This document shows, one piece after another, positions 35,179 to 43,705 of a stretch of 64,000 nt of DNA (within the stretch, counting starts at the first letter, position 1; every line of letters begins with the position of its first letter). The notes below the pieces were generated by a model, which was given only the letters and a program-made list of their open reading frames with translations, did no database searches and was not told the DNA's origin. The translations under genes were made by a program, and so were the position numbers. Source of the DNA: Aquimarina spinulae. Its GTDB lineage: Bacteria; Bacteroidota; Bacteroidia; Flavobacteriales; Flavobacteriaceae. The stretch lies in contig NZ_CALSBP010000001.1 in NCBI RefSeq assembly GCF_943373825.1, positions 496,001-560,000 on the forward strand. Reading direction: 5' to 3'.

Positions 35179-36084
35179 CTATTTGGGTCTTAGATTCTCT
35201 ATAACCTTAGCATCAACCCAATGTCTTTTACCTACATAATAAGTTCTTCCATCTTCCTTTTCTATCCATTCTCCTCTAGTAAAAAATAAGTATTTCCCAT
35301 CTTGTGTCACCATGGGTGAGCTTTCTTGCATTTCACTATTAATCGCTTGCCCCATATTCATTGAAGGTGACCAAGAGTTCTCTTTATCTTTTTGTTTAAA
35401 ACTGATATAGAGATCTGCTTGCCCATATCCACCTTCTCGTCTAACATCCCAAATTAAATAAGATTCATCTGGCGCAATAAAGGGATGAGCTATGTATTCC
35501 CCTGTATTAATATCGGCATTCATTCTTACTGGATTTTCATACTTGCCGTCTACAAATGGACAATAATAAAGAGAGCCGTTTATGTTCATGTCTTCTTTTT
35601 TATATACAGCATAATAATAAGTTCCATTGGATGAAATAGACCAACCATGTGCTTGGTCTTTTAAAAATTCACCTGTACTTTTGGGCTCTGACCAACCAGT
35701 GTCTGTCCGTTTTCTATACTCCTTACCAACGTACATCGTATTGCCATCCTCAGAGAATCTTGGCCATTTTAGTTCGGTTTCAGATTCGTTCCCCCAACTA
35801 TTATTTTCATATCGAATAACAAAAAATGTGCGTTTTTCATATTTCCCATTTTTCCTAGTGAAATAGAATTCCTTCATATCTTGCGAAAACCTGCCACCTT
35901 CAAAAAGCCCTTCTGGAGAAAGAATTTTAGGAGCAAATAATTCAGGTGTTAATCCCGGTGGTTTTTGACCAAAATAACGATCTTCAAATACTGGAAAGCT
36001 AGAAGCGTTTTCCTTATTACCTTGAGCAAAGGCAGTATGAAGCGATATAGCTAGTGTCAATATAAATAATTTCATTGTTTTCAT
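35179..36084 (-). CDS. Secreted PD40-type beta-propeller protein
   Basis: A 301-residue exported protein (signal peptide ending TAFAQ) with WD40-like PD40 blades: FSQDMKEFYFTRK, FSEDGNTMYVGKE, IAPDESYLIWDVRR, VTQDGKYLFFTRG. It is clearly paralogous to the gene at 36264-37130, with the same N- and C-terminal motifs (PPGLTPE.FAP, VIENLRPK). It is probably periplasmic or surface-located and binds a ligand or partner. A decayed partial copy of its junction with the neighbouring gene lies at 33.8-34.1 kb. Confidence 0.85.
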   Translation of the reverse strand: MKTMKLFILTLAISLHTAFAQGNKENASSFPVFEDRYFGQKPPGLTPELFAPKILSPEGLFEGGRFSQDMKEFYFTRKNGKYEKRTFFVIRYENNSWGNESETELKWPRFSEDGNTMYVGKEYRKRTDTGWSEPKSTGEFLKDQAHGWSISSNGTYYYAVYKKEDMNINGSLYYCPFVDGKYENPVRMNADINTGEYIAHPFIAPDESYLIWDVRREGGYGQADLYISFKQKDKENSWSPSMNMGQAINSEMQESSPMVTQDGKYLFFTRGEWIEKEDGRTYYVGKRHWVDAKVIENLRPK

Positions 36085-36304
36085 GTTTTCTTTCTTTGTG
36101 TTTGCAATTTATAATTTCAACCCGCCAGCTGGTATCTGCGCTTCGTCTGGCCCAAAGCAATGCTTTGTCCTACTAAAAAGGTCTACTTCCAGCAACATCA
36201 ACAGGCACTTCATTCAAAAGGTAAATCGTTACCTTTTTCAATCTGTTCTCTATACGTTCCGTCCTATTTGGGTCTAAGATTCTCAATAACCTGAGCATCT
36301 ACCC
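36024..36304. repeat. Duplicated PD40 gene junction, parent copy
   Basis: It spans the signal peptide of one PD40 gene, the 179-bp spacer, and the last codons of the next PD40 gene. It is repeated as a decayed copy at 33811-34097. Both spacers contain the short palindromic stretch GGTAAATCGTTACC. Confidence 0.7.
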
Positions 36305-37130
36305 AAAATATATCCCCATCTGTGTCTGCTCTATTAAAGAAAAAATATTTTCCGTCTGGAGTTACGTATCCTCCAGATTCCCAAGAACTAGTATTAATTT
36401 TATCTCCCATATTGATTGCTACTCCCCAAGAACCATCTTGCTGTCGAAAACTGATATACAGGTCAGAATCACCATATCCACTGTCTTTTTCACTATCCCA
36501 GATTAAATAGGACTCATCTGGCGCAATGAAGGGATGGGCTGTCCATTTTCCTGTGTTGACCACTGGCCCCATCTTCTTTGGCACTTGGCGTTTGCCGTCC
36601 TTGAGCGTTGATATGCGGATTACATCGTTGTTTTTATAATCGTCAAAAACAAAGGTGCCTTTGGTGGATGCCGACAAGCGCATAATACCCCAGTCTTCCC
36701 TGTCAAACATGGGGCCAAGACTTTTCACGGCTGACCAACCAGTCTCGGTACGCTCCATATATTTGCTACCCAAGTGCATGGTTTTACCATCGGGAGCTAA
36801 GATGGGTCGACCTACCCTGGGGCCCACCACAGACTCGCTCCATCGGTTATTTTCGGATTTAAAAACAACTAACAGCCATTTTTTATTTTTGACATCTTTC
36901 CTAGTAAAATAGAACTCTTTCATGTCGGGTGTGAAGAAAGCGCTAAGGTCACGATGCTCTGTCGAAACAATTCCAGGAGCGAAAACTTCAGGTGTTAAGC
37001 CAGGTGGATTTTGCCCAAGATAGGGTCCCTCTAAGAGTGGAAAACTAGGATCGTTTTCCATATTTTCTTGAGCAAAGGCAATATGAAACGATATAGCTAA
37101 TGTCAATATTAATAATTTCATTGTTTTCAT
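36264..37130 (-). CDS. Secreted PD40-type beta-propeller protein
   Basis: A 288-residue exported protein (signal peptide ending IAFAQ) with PD40 blades such as FTPDMKEFYFTRK, LAPDGKTMHLGSK, IAPDESYLIWDSEK and VTPDGKYFFFNRA. It is a paralogue of the next gene downstream. It starts 5 bp after the stop of the SxxK-containing serine hydrolase, implying cotranscription and a shared function with it. The binding partner is unknown. Confidence 0.85.
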   Translation of the reverse strand: MKTMKLLILTLAISFHIAFAQENMENDPSFPLLEGPYLGQNPPGLTPEVFAPGIVSTEHRDLSAFFTPDMKEFYFTRKDVKNKKWLLVVFKSENNRWSESVVGPRVGRPILAPDGKTMHLGSKYMERTETGWSAVKSLGPMFDREDWGIMRLSASTKGTFVFDDYKNNDVIRISTLKDGKRQVPKKMGPVVNTGKWTAHPFIAPDESYLIWDSEKDSGYGDSDLYISFRQQDGSWGVAINMGDKINTSSWESGGYVTPDGKYFFFNRADTDGDIFWVDAQVIENLRPK

Positions 37131-37135
37131 GTTTT

Positions 37136-38329
37136 CTATTTTTTAATAAAAGCTGGGAGAACTCTTGTCGCTGTTAGTGATACTGAGCTATCAACAGGAC
37201 GATGAGTAGTGGTCACAACAACGAGATCAAGCGCTTCGATTACATAGATATTTTGTCCGCTACCGCCTCTAGCCGATTTACTGAGGTAGCTTTTATCGCC
37301 TGTGGAAAAATCGGCCTGCCACCAGAAATAGCCATAAGCCGTGTCGGAAACACCACTGGTAGTGTCATCATACTCATCACTTTGATTGACAATTTTACTG
37401 GTAGATCTTGCAATAAAAGTTTCTGGAACAAGCTGTTCGCCATTCCATTTACCTTTATTGATGACCAAGGTGCCCCATTTGACCATATCGCGTGATGTCA
37501 TGCTCGAGCGACTTCCCGAGCTTGGCAGGCCACTAACACTTGTCTCCCAGCCATAATTCGTGATGCCCATTTTATCAAGAAGTTCATTTTTGATAAAATC
37601 TTTAGCAGTGCCTGGCACGACGGCGTCAATGACTTGCATCACCAATATTGGATCGAATTGATATTTAAAACTCTGAGAATCTGCAGTAATAGGCGCACTA
37701 TGCTCGAGGTAAGCCTGAACTTGTCCCTGGCCTTTTAACATAGTTGGGGTTTTCTCAAATTCCTCTCTCTGTTCTTTACTGATGCGGATACCAGAACGCA
37801 TAGTCAACGCCTTGTGTAGCGTGATTTTTTCTGCACCCTCAACAAATTTTGTTGAGTCCAGGTCTTTGAGAAAGCTAACTAACGGTTTGTCTAGATCGGC
37901 CATGGACAGATACCCCAACTGGATAGCACGACCGAGTGCCAAACTGGTGTAAGCTTTAGTCGCTGATGCTTGTGGGTGCGGTAGATTGATACGACCACGT
38001 GAATAATAGGATTCAAAGATTAGCTTACCCTTATGGGCAATAAGAAAGCTGTCGAAATTACCATATTTATGGTCGGCGATCTCTTGCGCTAGGGTAAGAA
38101 TCATCGCTTTATTGCCACCATCGATGCCTAATTTACCCACGCGGATACCGTCTTTTTTATCGGTTGGCGCTACATCGATAAAGGCTTTTTTGAGTTCAGG
38201 AATATCTCTGAATGAGAGTGTGGCTTCGGCAGCTGTAGCTTCTGGAGCGAGGTTATCTTTTTGTTGAGCAAAGCTATTTTGTGTTAGTACAAGAAGAATT
38301 AAAAGTAGTAGTCCTGTTTTGTTTTTCAT
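37136..38329 (-). CDS. Secreted serine hydrolase with intact SxxK
   Basis: A 397-residue exported class C beta-lactamase-like protein (signal peptide ending SFAQ). The SxxK motif is S122-A-T-K125 (HPQASATKAYTSLALG). The C-terminal SARGGSGQNIYVI stands where HxG/GxGGQ normally occurs. The tyrosine motif is less clear (FKYQFDPILVMQ). Among the five serine-hydrolase homologues of this cluster it is the only one that keeps the nucleophile and general base. It may provide the catalytic activity while the others bind. Its sequence is somewhat richer in G+C than its neighbours. Confidence 0.85.
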   Translation of the reverse strand: MKNKTGLLLLILLVLTQNSFAQQKDNLAPEATAAEATLSFRDIPELKKAFIDVAPTDKKDGIRVGKLGIDGGNKAMILTLAQEIADHKYGNFDSFLIAHKGKLIFESYYSRGRINLPHPQASATKAYTSLALGRAIQLGYLSMADLDKPLVSFLKDLDSTKFVEGAEKITLHKALTMRSGIRISKEQREEFEKTPTMLKGQGQVQAYLEHSAPITADSQSFKYQFDPILVMQVIDAVVPGTAKDFIKNELLDKMGITNYGWETSVSGLPSSGSRSSMTSRDMVKWGTLVINKGKWNGEQLVPETFIARSTSKIVNQSDEYDDTTSGVSDTAYGYFWWQADFSTGDKSYLSKSARGGSGQNIYVIEALDLVVVTTTHRPVDSSVSLTATRVLPAFIKK

Positions 38330-38389
38330 GATTTATAAATATTTTTTAAGGTCTAGATATTTGATGTACTGTATCCTTTGTAGATCATT

Positions 38390-39664
38390 TTATTCAAGAT
38401 CAAACAGTCCAGATTTGGAAAGCTGTCGAGAAATGACATGAAGTTGATTGCTTTGACGATCAGTATTGGCAGTTCCGAAATATGCAATAACCAAATCTTT
38501 CGAAGGTGATATATAAAGCCCTTGACCTCCATGTGCACCTTTATAAAAATCGCCATCCTCGTATACTGCAGCCCATTGATAACTGCTATATTTCTTTTCT
38601 TTTGGATCCCGTGACTTATTGAGGTTTTTATTTACATTCCGAATTTTTGATAAATGTGCATCAGAAATTATTGGATTGGCACCCTTTCTACCACTAGGGG
38701 TAAAAGCAAAACCAAATCTAGCAAGGTCTCGAAGTGTTGTTGACATACCATCGGCATATGAAATAGAGGTCCCATTAGTATTGGTTCCTAAAAGGGCACT
38801 ATATTCTGATCCTATCTTTCTCCATATTTCCTGTTCCACAAAATCTTGAAAGGTAAGACCACTAATTTTTTCGATTAGTAGCGTTAATACCATAGCATCA
38901 GCATTCGACCATTGGTACTCCGTTCCTGAAGGCTTGATTGATTTCGCAGTAGCTAAATCTTTAATTGGGTCAAAACTTACCTCATAGGTCTCCAATGGGA
39001 CACGATCTATTCCGGAACTCATAGAAAGAATATCAATTACTGAAACACCTTCCCAACCTGAACCCTTAAGAGCATCAAAATAGTAATCAATAAGTTTGCT
39101 AGTATCGATTAAACCTCTATCTTCCAAAATTGCAATTGAAGTACTCACAAAGACTTGGGTTATTACCATATTAATATGCAAATCGGTTGGGAACATTCTC
39201 GGATAGCCCTCAAAGACGATTTTTCCTTTATGAATTATAATTAACCCATTAACTTCTACTTGCTGCACATAGTCATTTAATGATAACCCACCTCCTTTTT
39301 TTAAATCTGTTGTGGTAATAAAATTTTTTACATCATCTCTTGGCGCTTCTTCAAGAATTTTTGGTGTATCTGATCTAAGTATGCGTGAGTGTTCCTTTAT
39401 TTGGGAGAAGTTTAAATAAAAATACCGTTCCAAATCGCCGTATTCGGTCCAATTGCCTCCTTCGTAAATACGTTTATGGAATGCATAAATTTCTTCTTTT
39501 GTAAATCCGGAATAATTATACGTTTCATATTTTGGACTTGTAGTGCTTAAGACATTAGAGTTCTTTTTTGGCTCGTTTTTACATGAAAGAAAAAGAAGCA
39601 TTAAAAGTAATAGTCCTGTTGTTGTTTTTATAGTTTTTACTTGTTTCAAATTATTAGTTACCAT
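38390..39664 (-). CDS. Serine hydrolase-like pseudoenzyme, SxxK lost
   Basis: About 424 residues. I start it at the ATG at 39664 because a strong Shine-Dalgarno (AAGGAAGG) lies just upstream; an ATG at 39694 would overlap the previous gene. It has a lipobox at FLSCKN. The fold is that of PBP-like serine hydrolases, with EDRGLIDTS and HGGQGLYISPSKDLVIA intact, but the SxxK site reads V-I-T-Q (INMVITQVFVS), losing both Ser and Lys. The tyrosine motif is WSN rather than YSN. It is probably catalytically inactive and acts by binding. It lies inside the secreted cluster. Confidence 0.8.
   Translation of the reverse strand: MVTNNLKQVKTIKTTTGLLLLMLLFLSCKNEPKKNSNVLSTTSPKYETYNYSGFTKEEIYAFHKRIYEGGNWTEYGDLERYFYLNFSQIKEHSRILRSDTPKILEEAPRDDVKNFITTTDLKKGGGLSLNDYVQQVEVNGLIIIHKGKIVFEGYPRMFPTDLHINMVITQVFVSTSIAILEDRGLIDTSKLIDYYFDALKGSGWEGVSVIDILSMSSGIDRVPLETYEVSFDPIKDLATAKSIKPSGTEYQWSNADAMVLTLLIEKISGLTFQDFVEQEIWRKIGSEYSALLGTNTNGTSISYADGMSTTLRDLARFGFAFTPSGRKGANPIISDAHLSKIRNVNKNLNKSRDPKEKKYSSYQWAAVYEDGDFYKGAHGGQGLYISPSKDLVIAYFGTANTDRQSNQLHVISRQLSKSGLFDLE
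39633..39659. repeat. 27-bp exact direct repeat, left copy
   Basis: Identical to 46418-46444. It encodes the start region NNLKQVKT of two otherwise different proteins. The pair brackets the three tandem pseudoenzyme genes. Confidence 0.7.
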
Positions 39665-39686
39665 TTTTCCTTCCTTTTTAATAGTT

Positions 39687-41516
39687 TCATTCACTTTTTT
39701 GTAATTCGGTAAGCTTATGTCTGGTACCGTTATTTTGAGGATTTAATTCAAGTGATTTAGTATAATTTAAAATTGCCAGATCAGTTTCTCCGGTTTTCAT
39801 ACAAGCTTCTGCATAACTATCGTATACTTTATAACTATCTGGATAGAGCATCATATTCACTTTGAAAACATCTTGTGATAATTTCATTCTATCCTCATGG
39901 AAAAAATCATAGCCTAGATCATTTAAATAGTTTTGAGTAACTGTAAGATAAGTTGGGTCATGTTCTTTTAAGGCCCTATATGCATTAAGTGCCTTGTCAA
40001 AATCACCTTCAAGAAGGAATTCTACTGGTTCTTTTTTATCAATATTCATCTTAATAAAAGTTGAAGTTATTGCTCCATCGTTTCTATTTAGGTAAAGTAA
40101 ATTCACTGTTTCATTTTCAGTATCAGGTTTGAATTGCATAAGTCGACTAGAATTTCTTCTAACAAAACTACTATCTGATACTTTGACTAGTTCCTCAGCT
40201 TCTAGGTCAAGTATATTTTTATAGAGGAGTTGATTGTCCTTTTGAAAAACTTGAACAATCCTACCATTGGAGATATATCTACCAGTAATTTTATCGACTA
40301 AAGACTGTTCAACTTCTATTTTTTTATGTATTGGAACAAACTTATCCCAATCATACGCCAGGGCTACAGAGCGCATCACTTCTGCATTAAACTCCGGAAA
40401 AGTAGAATTAGTGAACACTACCACACCATACCCTTTATCTCTATGAGCCATAATCTCTGCATAAAAACCTGTATTCCATCCGTGATGTCTTAAATAGATT
40501 TCATCATTTCTATTAAAAAGTTGAAACCCTAAGCCCAATGTAAATGACCAACTAGAATTACGCACTCCATATGGTGTCCCCATTAGTGCTGTCAGATCTT
40601 TTGATAATCCTTTGGTACGCTTACCTTTTAGGGTTTGCTGTACGTTGGTTATAAATTTTGCATAGTCCTCGGCAGTTGTCCATAATCCAGTTGAAGCCAA
40701 TGCAGGATCAATCTTTCTTCCTCCTTTTACCTTAGAACCATCTTTTAAATAACCTGTTGCTACCTTAGTTAATTGCTCTGTAGTAAGTGATAAGTTAAAC
40801 GTACTGTTGTTCATTTCTAAGGGTTTAAGCACTAATTCATTCATAACATCTGGGAATGTTTTCCCTTCAACATCTAGTATCATTTGCTGAATAGGCACAT
40901 AGCTTGCATATGCAAAACGAACACTTTCGCCAGGCTCTTTATTTACTGTAATGGGCTCATTTTTAGCTGGAGAAATCCCGTTTAAAATCTCTAAAAGTGT
41001 TGGGGTTTTTTCATTTATATTGTATGATCCCGTTCCACGCGGATGTATTCCAGCAGAGTGATTCAAAAGGTTTTTTATAGTAACTTTCTTTTCTTTGGTA
41101 AATTCATTTTCTGGTACTTTCCAGGATGTTAGATAACTGTTGACATTTTCATCTAAGTCTAATTTATTTTGTTCTACAAGACGTAATGCACCGTAGGCTG
41201 TTACCGGCATACTAGTTGCTGCTGCCTGAAAAAGCGTTTCTTTTGTTACAGGAATTTTACTTTCTTTATCCACGACACCGTAACCCTTTGCCCAAGCAAT
41301 TTCACCATTATGTATGACTGCAATACTCACACCCGGAATGCCATAGTGTTTCATACGTTCTTCTATAGACCATGTCGAATCACCGGCTATGTATACCCGA
41401 GTTGTGAGACCAATTTCTACCTTTTTAATGATATCAATTGTAGTATCGGTATTTGATTCTTCTGCACAGGATTGAAAAAGAATTATGGTTAAAAGAACCG
41501 AGATCATATTTTTCAT
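39687..41516 (-). CDS. Serine hydrolase-like pseudoenzyme lipoprotein with TPR tail (copy 1)
   Basis: A 609-residue lipoprotein (LFQSCAEES, C17). Residues 35-370 are a class C beta-lactamase/PBP-like domain, 390-490 a beta-rich segment, and 500-609 TPR-like helices (AYRALKEHDPTYLTV ... YAEACMKTGETDLAILNYTKSLELNPQN). The nucleophile region reads TLFQAAATSMP: A100-T-S-M103 replaces S-x-S-K. The tyrosine position is F in RFAYASY. The HG motif (RHHGWNTGF) remains. It is most likely inactive. It is one of three tandem paralogues and is intact in frame despite loss of the active site, which implies selection for another role. Confidence 0.85.
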   Translation of the reverse strand: MKNMISVLLTIILFQSCAEESNTDTTIDIIKKVEIGLTTRVYIAGDSTWSIEERMKHYGIPGVSIAVIHNGEIAWAKGYGVVDKESKIPVTKETLFQAAATSMPVTAYGALRLVEQNKLDLDENVNSYLTSWKVPENEFTKEKKVTIKNLLNHSAGIHPRGTGSYNINEKTPTLLEILNGISPAKNEPITVNKEPGESVRFAYASYVPIQQMILDVEGKTFPDVMNELVLKPLEMNNSTFNLSLTTEQLTKVATGYLKDGSKVKGGRKIDPALASTGLWTTAEDYAKFITNVQQTLKGKRTKGLSKDLTALMGTPYGVRNSSWSFTLGLGFQLFNRNDEIYLRHHGWNTGFYAEIMAHRDKGYGVVVFTNSTFPEFNAEVMRSVALAYDWDKFVPIHKKIEVEQSLVDKITGRYISNGRIVQVFQKDNQLLYKNILDLEAEELVKVSDSSFVRRNSSRLMQFKPDTENETVNLLYLNRNDGAITSTFIKMNIDKKEPVEFLLEGDFDKALNAYRALKEHDPTYLTVTQNYLNDLGYDFFHEDRMKLSQDVFKVNMMLYPDSYKVYDSYAEACMKTGETDLAILNYTKSLELNPQNNGTRHKLTELQKSE

Positions 41517-41584
41517 ATAATGATTTTTTTATTGAATGATTGATTATTAAAAGGCTTTACTTTAATTATATGTTGAATAAAAAT

Positions 41585-41710
41585 ATAGCATAATCCATGT
41601 TTAATACCTTAAATAGGATAAACACAACAATTAAATGATAAAACCATTTCGTCATTGATATACCGCTTTTATAAAGAAATTATGAAGATTTGTAGGTGTA
41701 GATCGTATAT
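41585..41710. repeat. Copy of an upstream regulatory region
   Basis: About 125 bp of spacer upstream of pseudoenzyme copy 1 that match 50545-50672 at roughly 75-80% by eye, for example CATTTCGTCATTGATATA against CATTTCATCATTGATATA. The 50.5-kb copy lies between the divergent esterase and histidine kinase genes, so the sequence is probably a promoter or regulator-binding region. Confidence 0.6.
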
Positions 41711-41732
41711 ATATATTAGATTAAAGTTGGCT

Positions 41733-43568
41733 TCATTCACTTTTTTGTAGTTCATTAAGCTCATGCCTGGCATGGTTATTTTGAGGATTTAATTCAAGTG
41801 ATTTAGTATAATTTAAAATTGCCATATCAATTTCTCCAATTTTTGCGCAGGCTTCTGCATAACTGTCGTATACTTTATAACTATCTGGATAGAGCATCAT
41901 ATTCACTTTGAAAACATCTTGTGATAATTTCATTCTATCCTTATGGAAAAAACTATAGCCTAGATCATTTAGATAGCCTTCAGTAACTGTAGGATAAGTT
42001 GGGTCATGTTCTTTTAAGGCCCTATATGCATTAAGTGCTTTGTCAAAGTCACCTTCAAGAAGGAATTCTACGGGTTCTTTTTTACCTGTATTCATCTTAA
42101 CAAAAGTTGAAGCTATGGTTCCATCGTTTCTATTAAGATAAAGTAAATTGAGCGTTTTATTTTCAGAATTTGGCTTGAATTGCATAAGTCGACTAGAATT
42201 TCTTTTAACAAAAATGCTATCCGAGACTTTGACTAGTTCTTCTGCTTTTACATCAAGTATATTTTTATAGAGCAGTTGATTGTCCTTTTTAAAAATTTCT
42301 AGAATCCTGCCATTGGCCAGATATCTACCAGTAATTTTATCGACTAAAGATTGTTCAATTTCTATTTTTTTATGTACCGGAACATAATTATCCCAATCAT
42401 ATGCCAGGGCTACAGCGCGAATCACTTCAGCATTGAAAGCTGGAAAAGTGGAATTAGTGAACACTACCACGCCATAACCTTTGTCTCTATGAGCCACAAT
42501 CTCAGCATAAAAACCTCTATTCCATCCATGATGCCTTAAGTAGATTTCATCGTTTTTATTAAGAAGTTGAAACCCTAACCCCCATGTAAATGACCAACCA
42601 GAATTACGCACTCCATATGGTGTACCCATTAATGCTGTCATATCTTTTGATAATCCTTTAGTATTCTTACCTTTTAGGGTTTGCTGTATATTGGTTATAA
42701 ATTTTGCATAGTCCTCGGGAGTTGTCAATAATCCAAATGAAGCCATTGCAGGATAGATATTTCTTCTACCTTTTACCATAGAACCATCTTGCAAATAACC
42801 TGTTGCTACCTTCGTTAACTGCTCTGTGATAAGCGATTGGTTAAACGTACTGTTTTTCATTTCTAAGGGCTGTAACACGAGTTCATGCATGATCTCTGGG
42901 AATGTTTCCCCCTCAACATCCAGCATCATTTGTTGAATAGGCACATAGTGTTCATATTCAAAACGAATACTTTCACCAGGCTCTTTATTTACGGTAATTG
43001 GCTCGTTTTTAGCTGGATAAATTCCATTTAGTATCTCTACAAGTGTTGGAGTTTTTTCATTTATATTATATCTATATCCTCCTATTCTACGAGGATATAT
43101 TCCAGCAGAATGATTTAAAAGATTTCTTATTGTTACTTTCTTTTCTTTAGTAAATTCATTTTCCGGTACTTTCCAAGATTTTAAGGAGCTGTTAATATTT
43201 TCATCTAAGCCTACTTTATTTTGTTCTACAAGACGTAATGCGCCATATGCCGTTACAGGAATACTCAATGCTGATGCTTGGAAAAGTGTTTGTGTCGTTA
43301 CCGGGGTTTGACTTTCCTTATCCATCACACCGTACCCTTTTGTCCATGCAATTTCACCATTATGTATGACTGCAATACTCACACCCGGAATGCCATAGTG
43401 TTCCATACGTTCTTCTATAGACCATGTCGAATCACCGGCTATGTATACCCGAGTTGTGAGACCAGTTTCTACCTTTTTAACTAAATCAATGGTAGTATCA
43501 GTATTTGATTCTTCTGCACATGATTGAAAAAGAATTAGGATGAAGAGAACTGAGATACTGTATTTCAT
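41733..43568 (-). CDS. Serine hydrolase-like pseudoenzyme lipoprotein with TPR tail (copy 2)
   Basis: A 611-residue paralogue of the neighbouring genes with very high similarity in the N-terminal 80 and C-terminal 200 residues. The lipobox is LFQSCAEES. The SxxK site reads A100-L-S-I103 (TLFQASALSIP), and the tyrosine motif is RFEYEHY. RHHGWNRGF keeps the third motif. The TPR tail is the same. Loss of both catalytic residues differs in detail from copy 1, so the active site decayed separately or was relaxed before the duplicates diverged. It is predicted to be a binding protein at the envelope. Confidence 0.85.
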   Translation of the reverse strand: MKYSISVLFILILFQSCAEESNTDTTIDLVKKVETGLTTRVYIAGDSTWSIEERMEHYGIPGVSIAVIHNGEIAWTKGYGVMDKESQTPVTTQTLFQASALSIPVTAYGALRLVEQNKVGLDENINSSLKSWKVPENEFTKEKKVTIRNLLNHSAGIYPRRIGGYRYNINEKTPTLVEILNGIYPAKNEPITVNKEPGESIRFEYEHYVPIQQMMLDVEGETFPEIMHELVLQPLEMKNSTFNQSLITEQLTKVATGYLQDGSMVKGRRNIYPAMASFGLLTTPEDYAKFITNIQQTLKGKNTKGLSKDMTALMGTPYGVRNSGWSFTWGLGFQLLNKNDEIYLRHHGWNRGFYAEIVAHRDKGYGVVVFTNSTFPAFNAEVIRAVALAYDWDNYVPVHKKIEIEQSLVDKITGRYLANGRILEIFKKDNQLLYKNILDVKAEELVKVSDSIFVKRNSSRLMQFKPNSENKTLNLLYLNRNDGTIASTFVKMNTGKKEPVEFLLEGDFDKALNAYRALKEHDPTYPTVTEGYLNDLGYSFFHKDRMKLSQDVFKVNMMLYPDSYKVYDSYAEACAKIGEIDMAILNYTKSLELNPQNNHARHELNELQKSE

Positions 43569-43705
43569 ATTAATAATTTTTTTATTGAAAGATTGATTAC
43601 TAAGTGGCTTTTGGCTTTACATAAATCAAATGTTGGATAAAACTATAGCATAATCCATGTTTAACACTAGCCGTAAATCACTATTAAATTAGATTAAAGT
43701 TGGTT

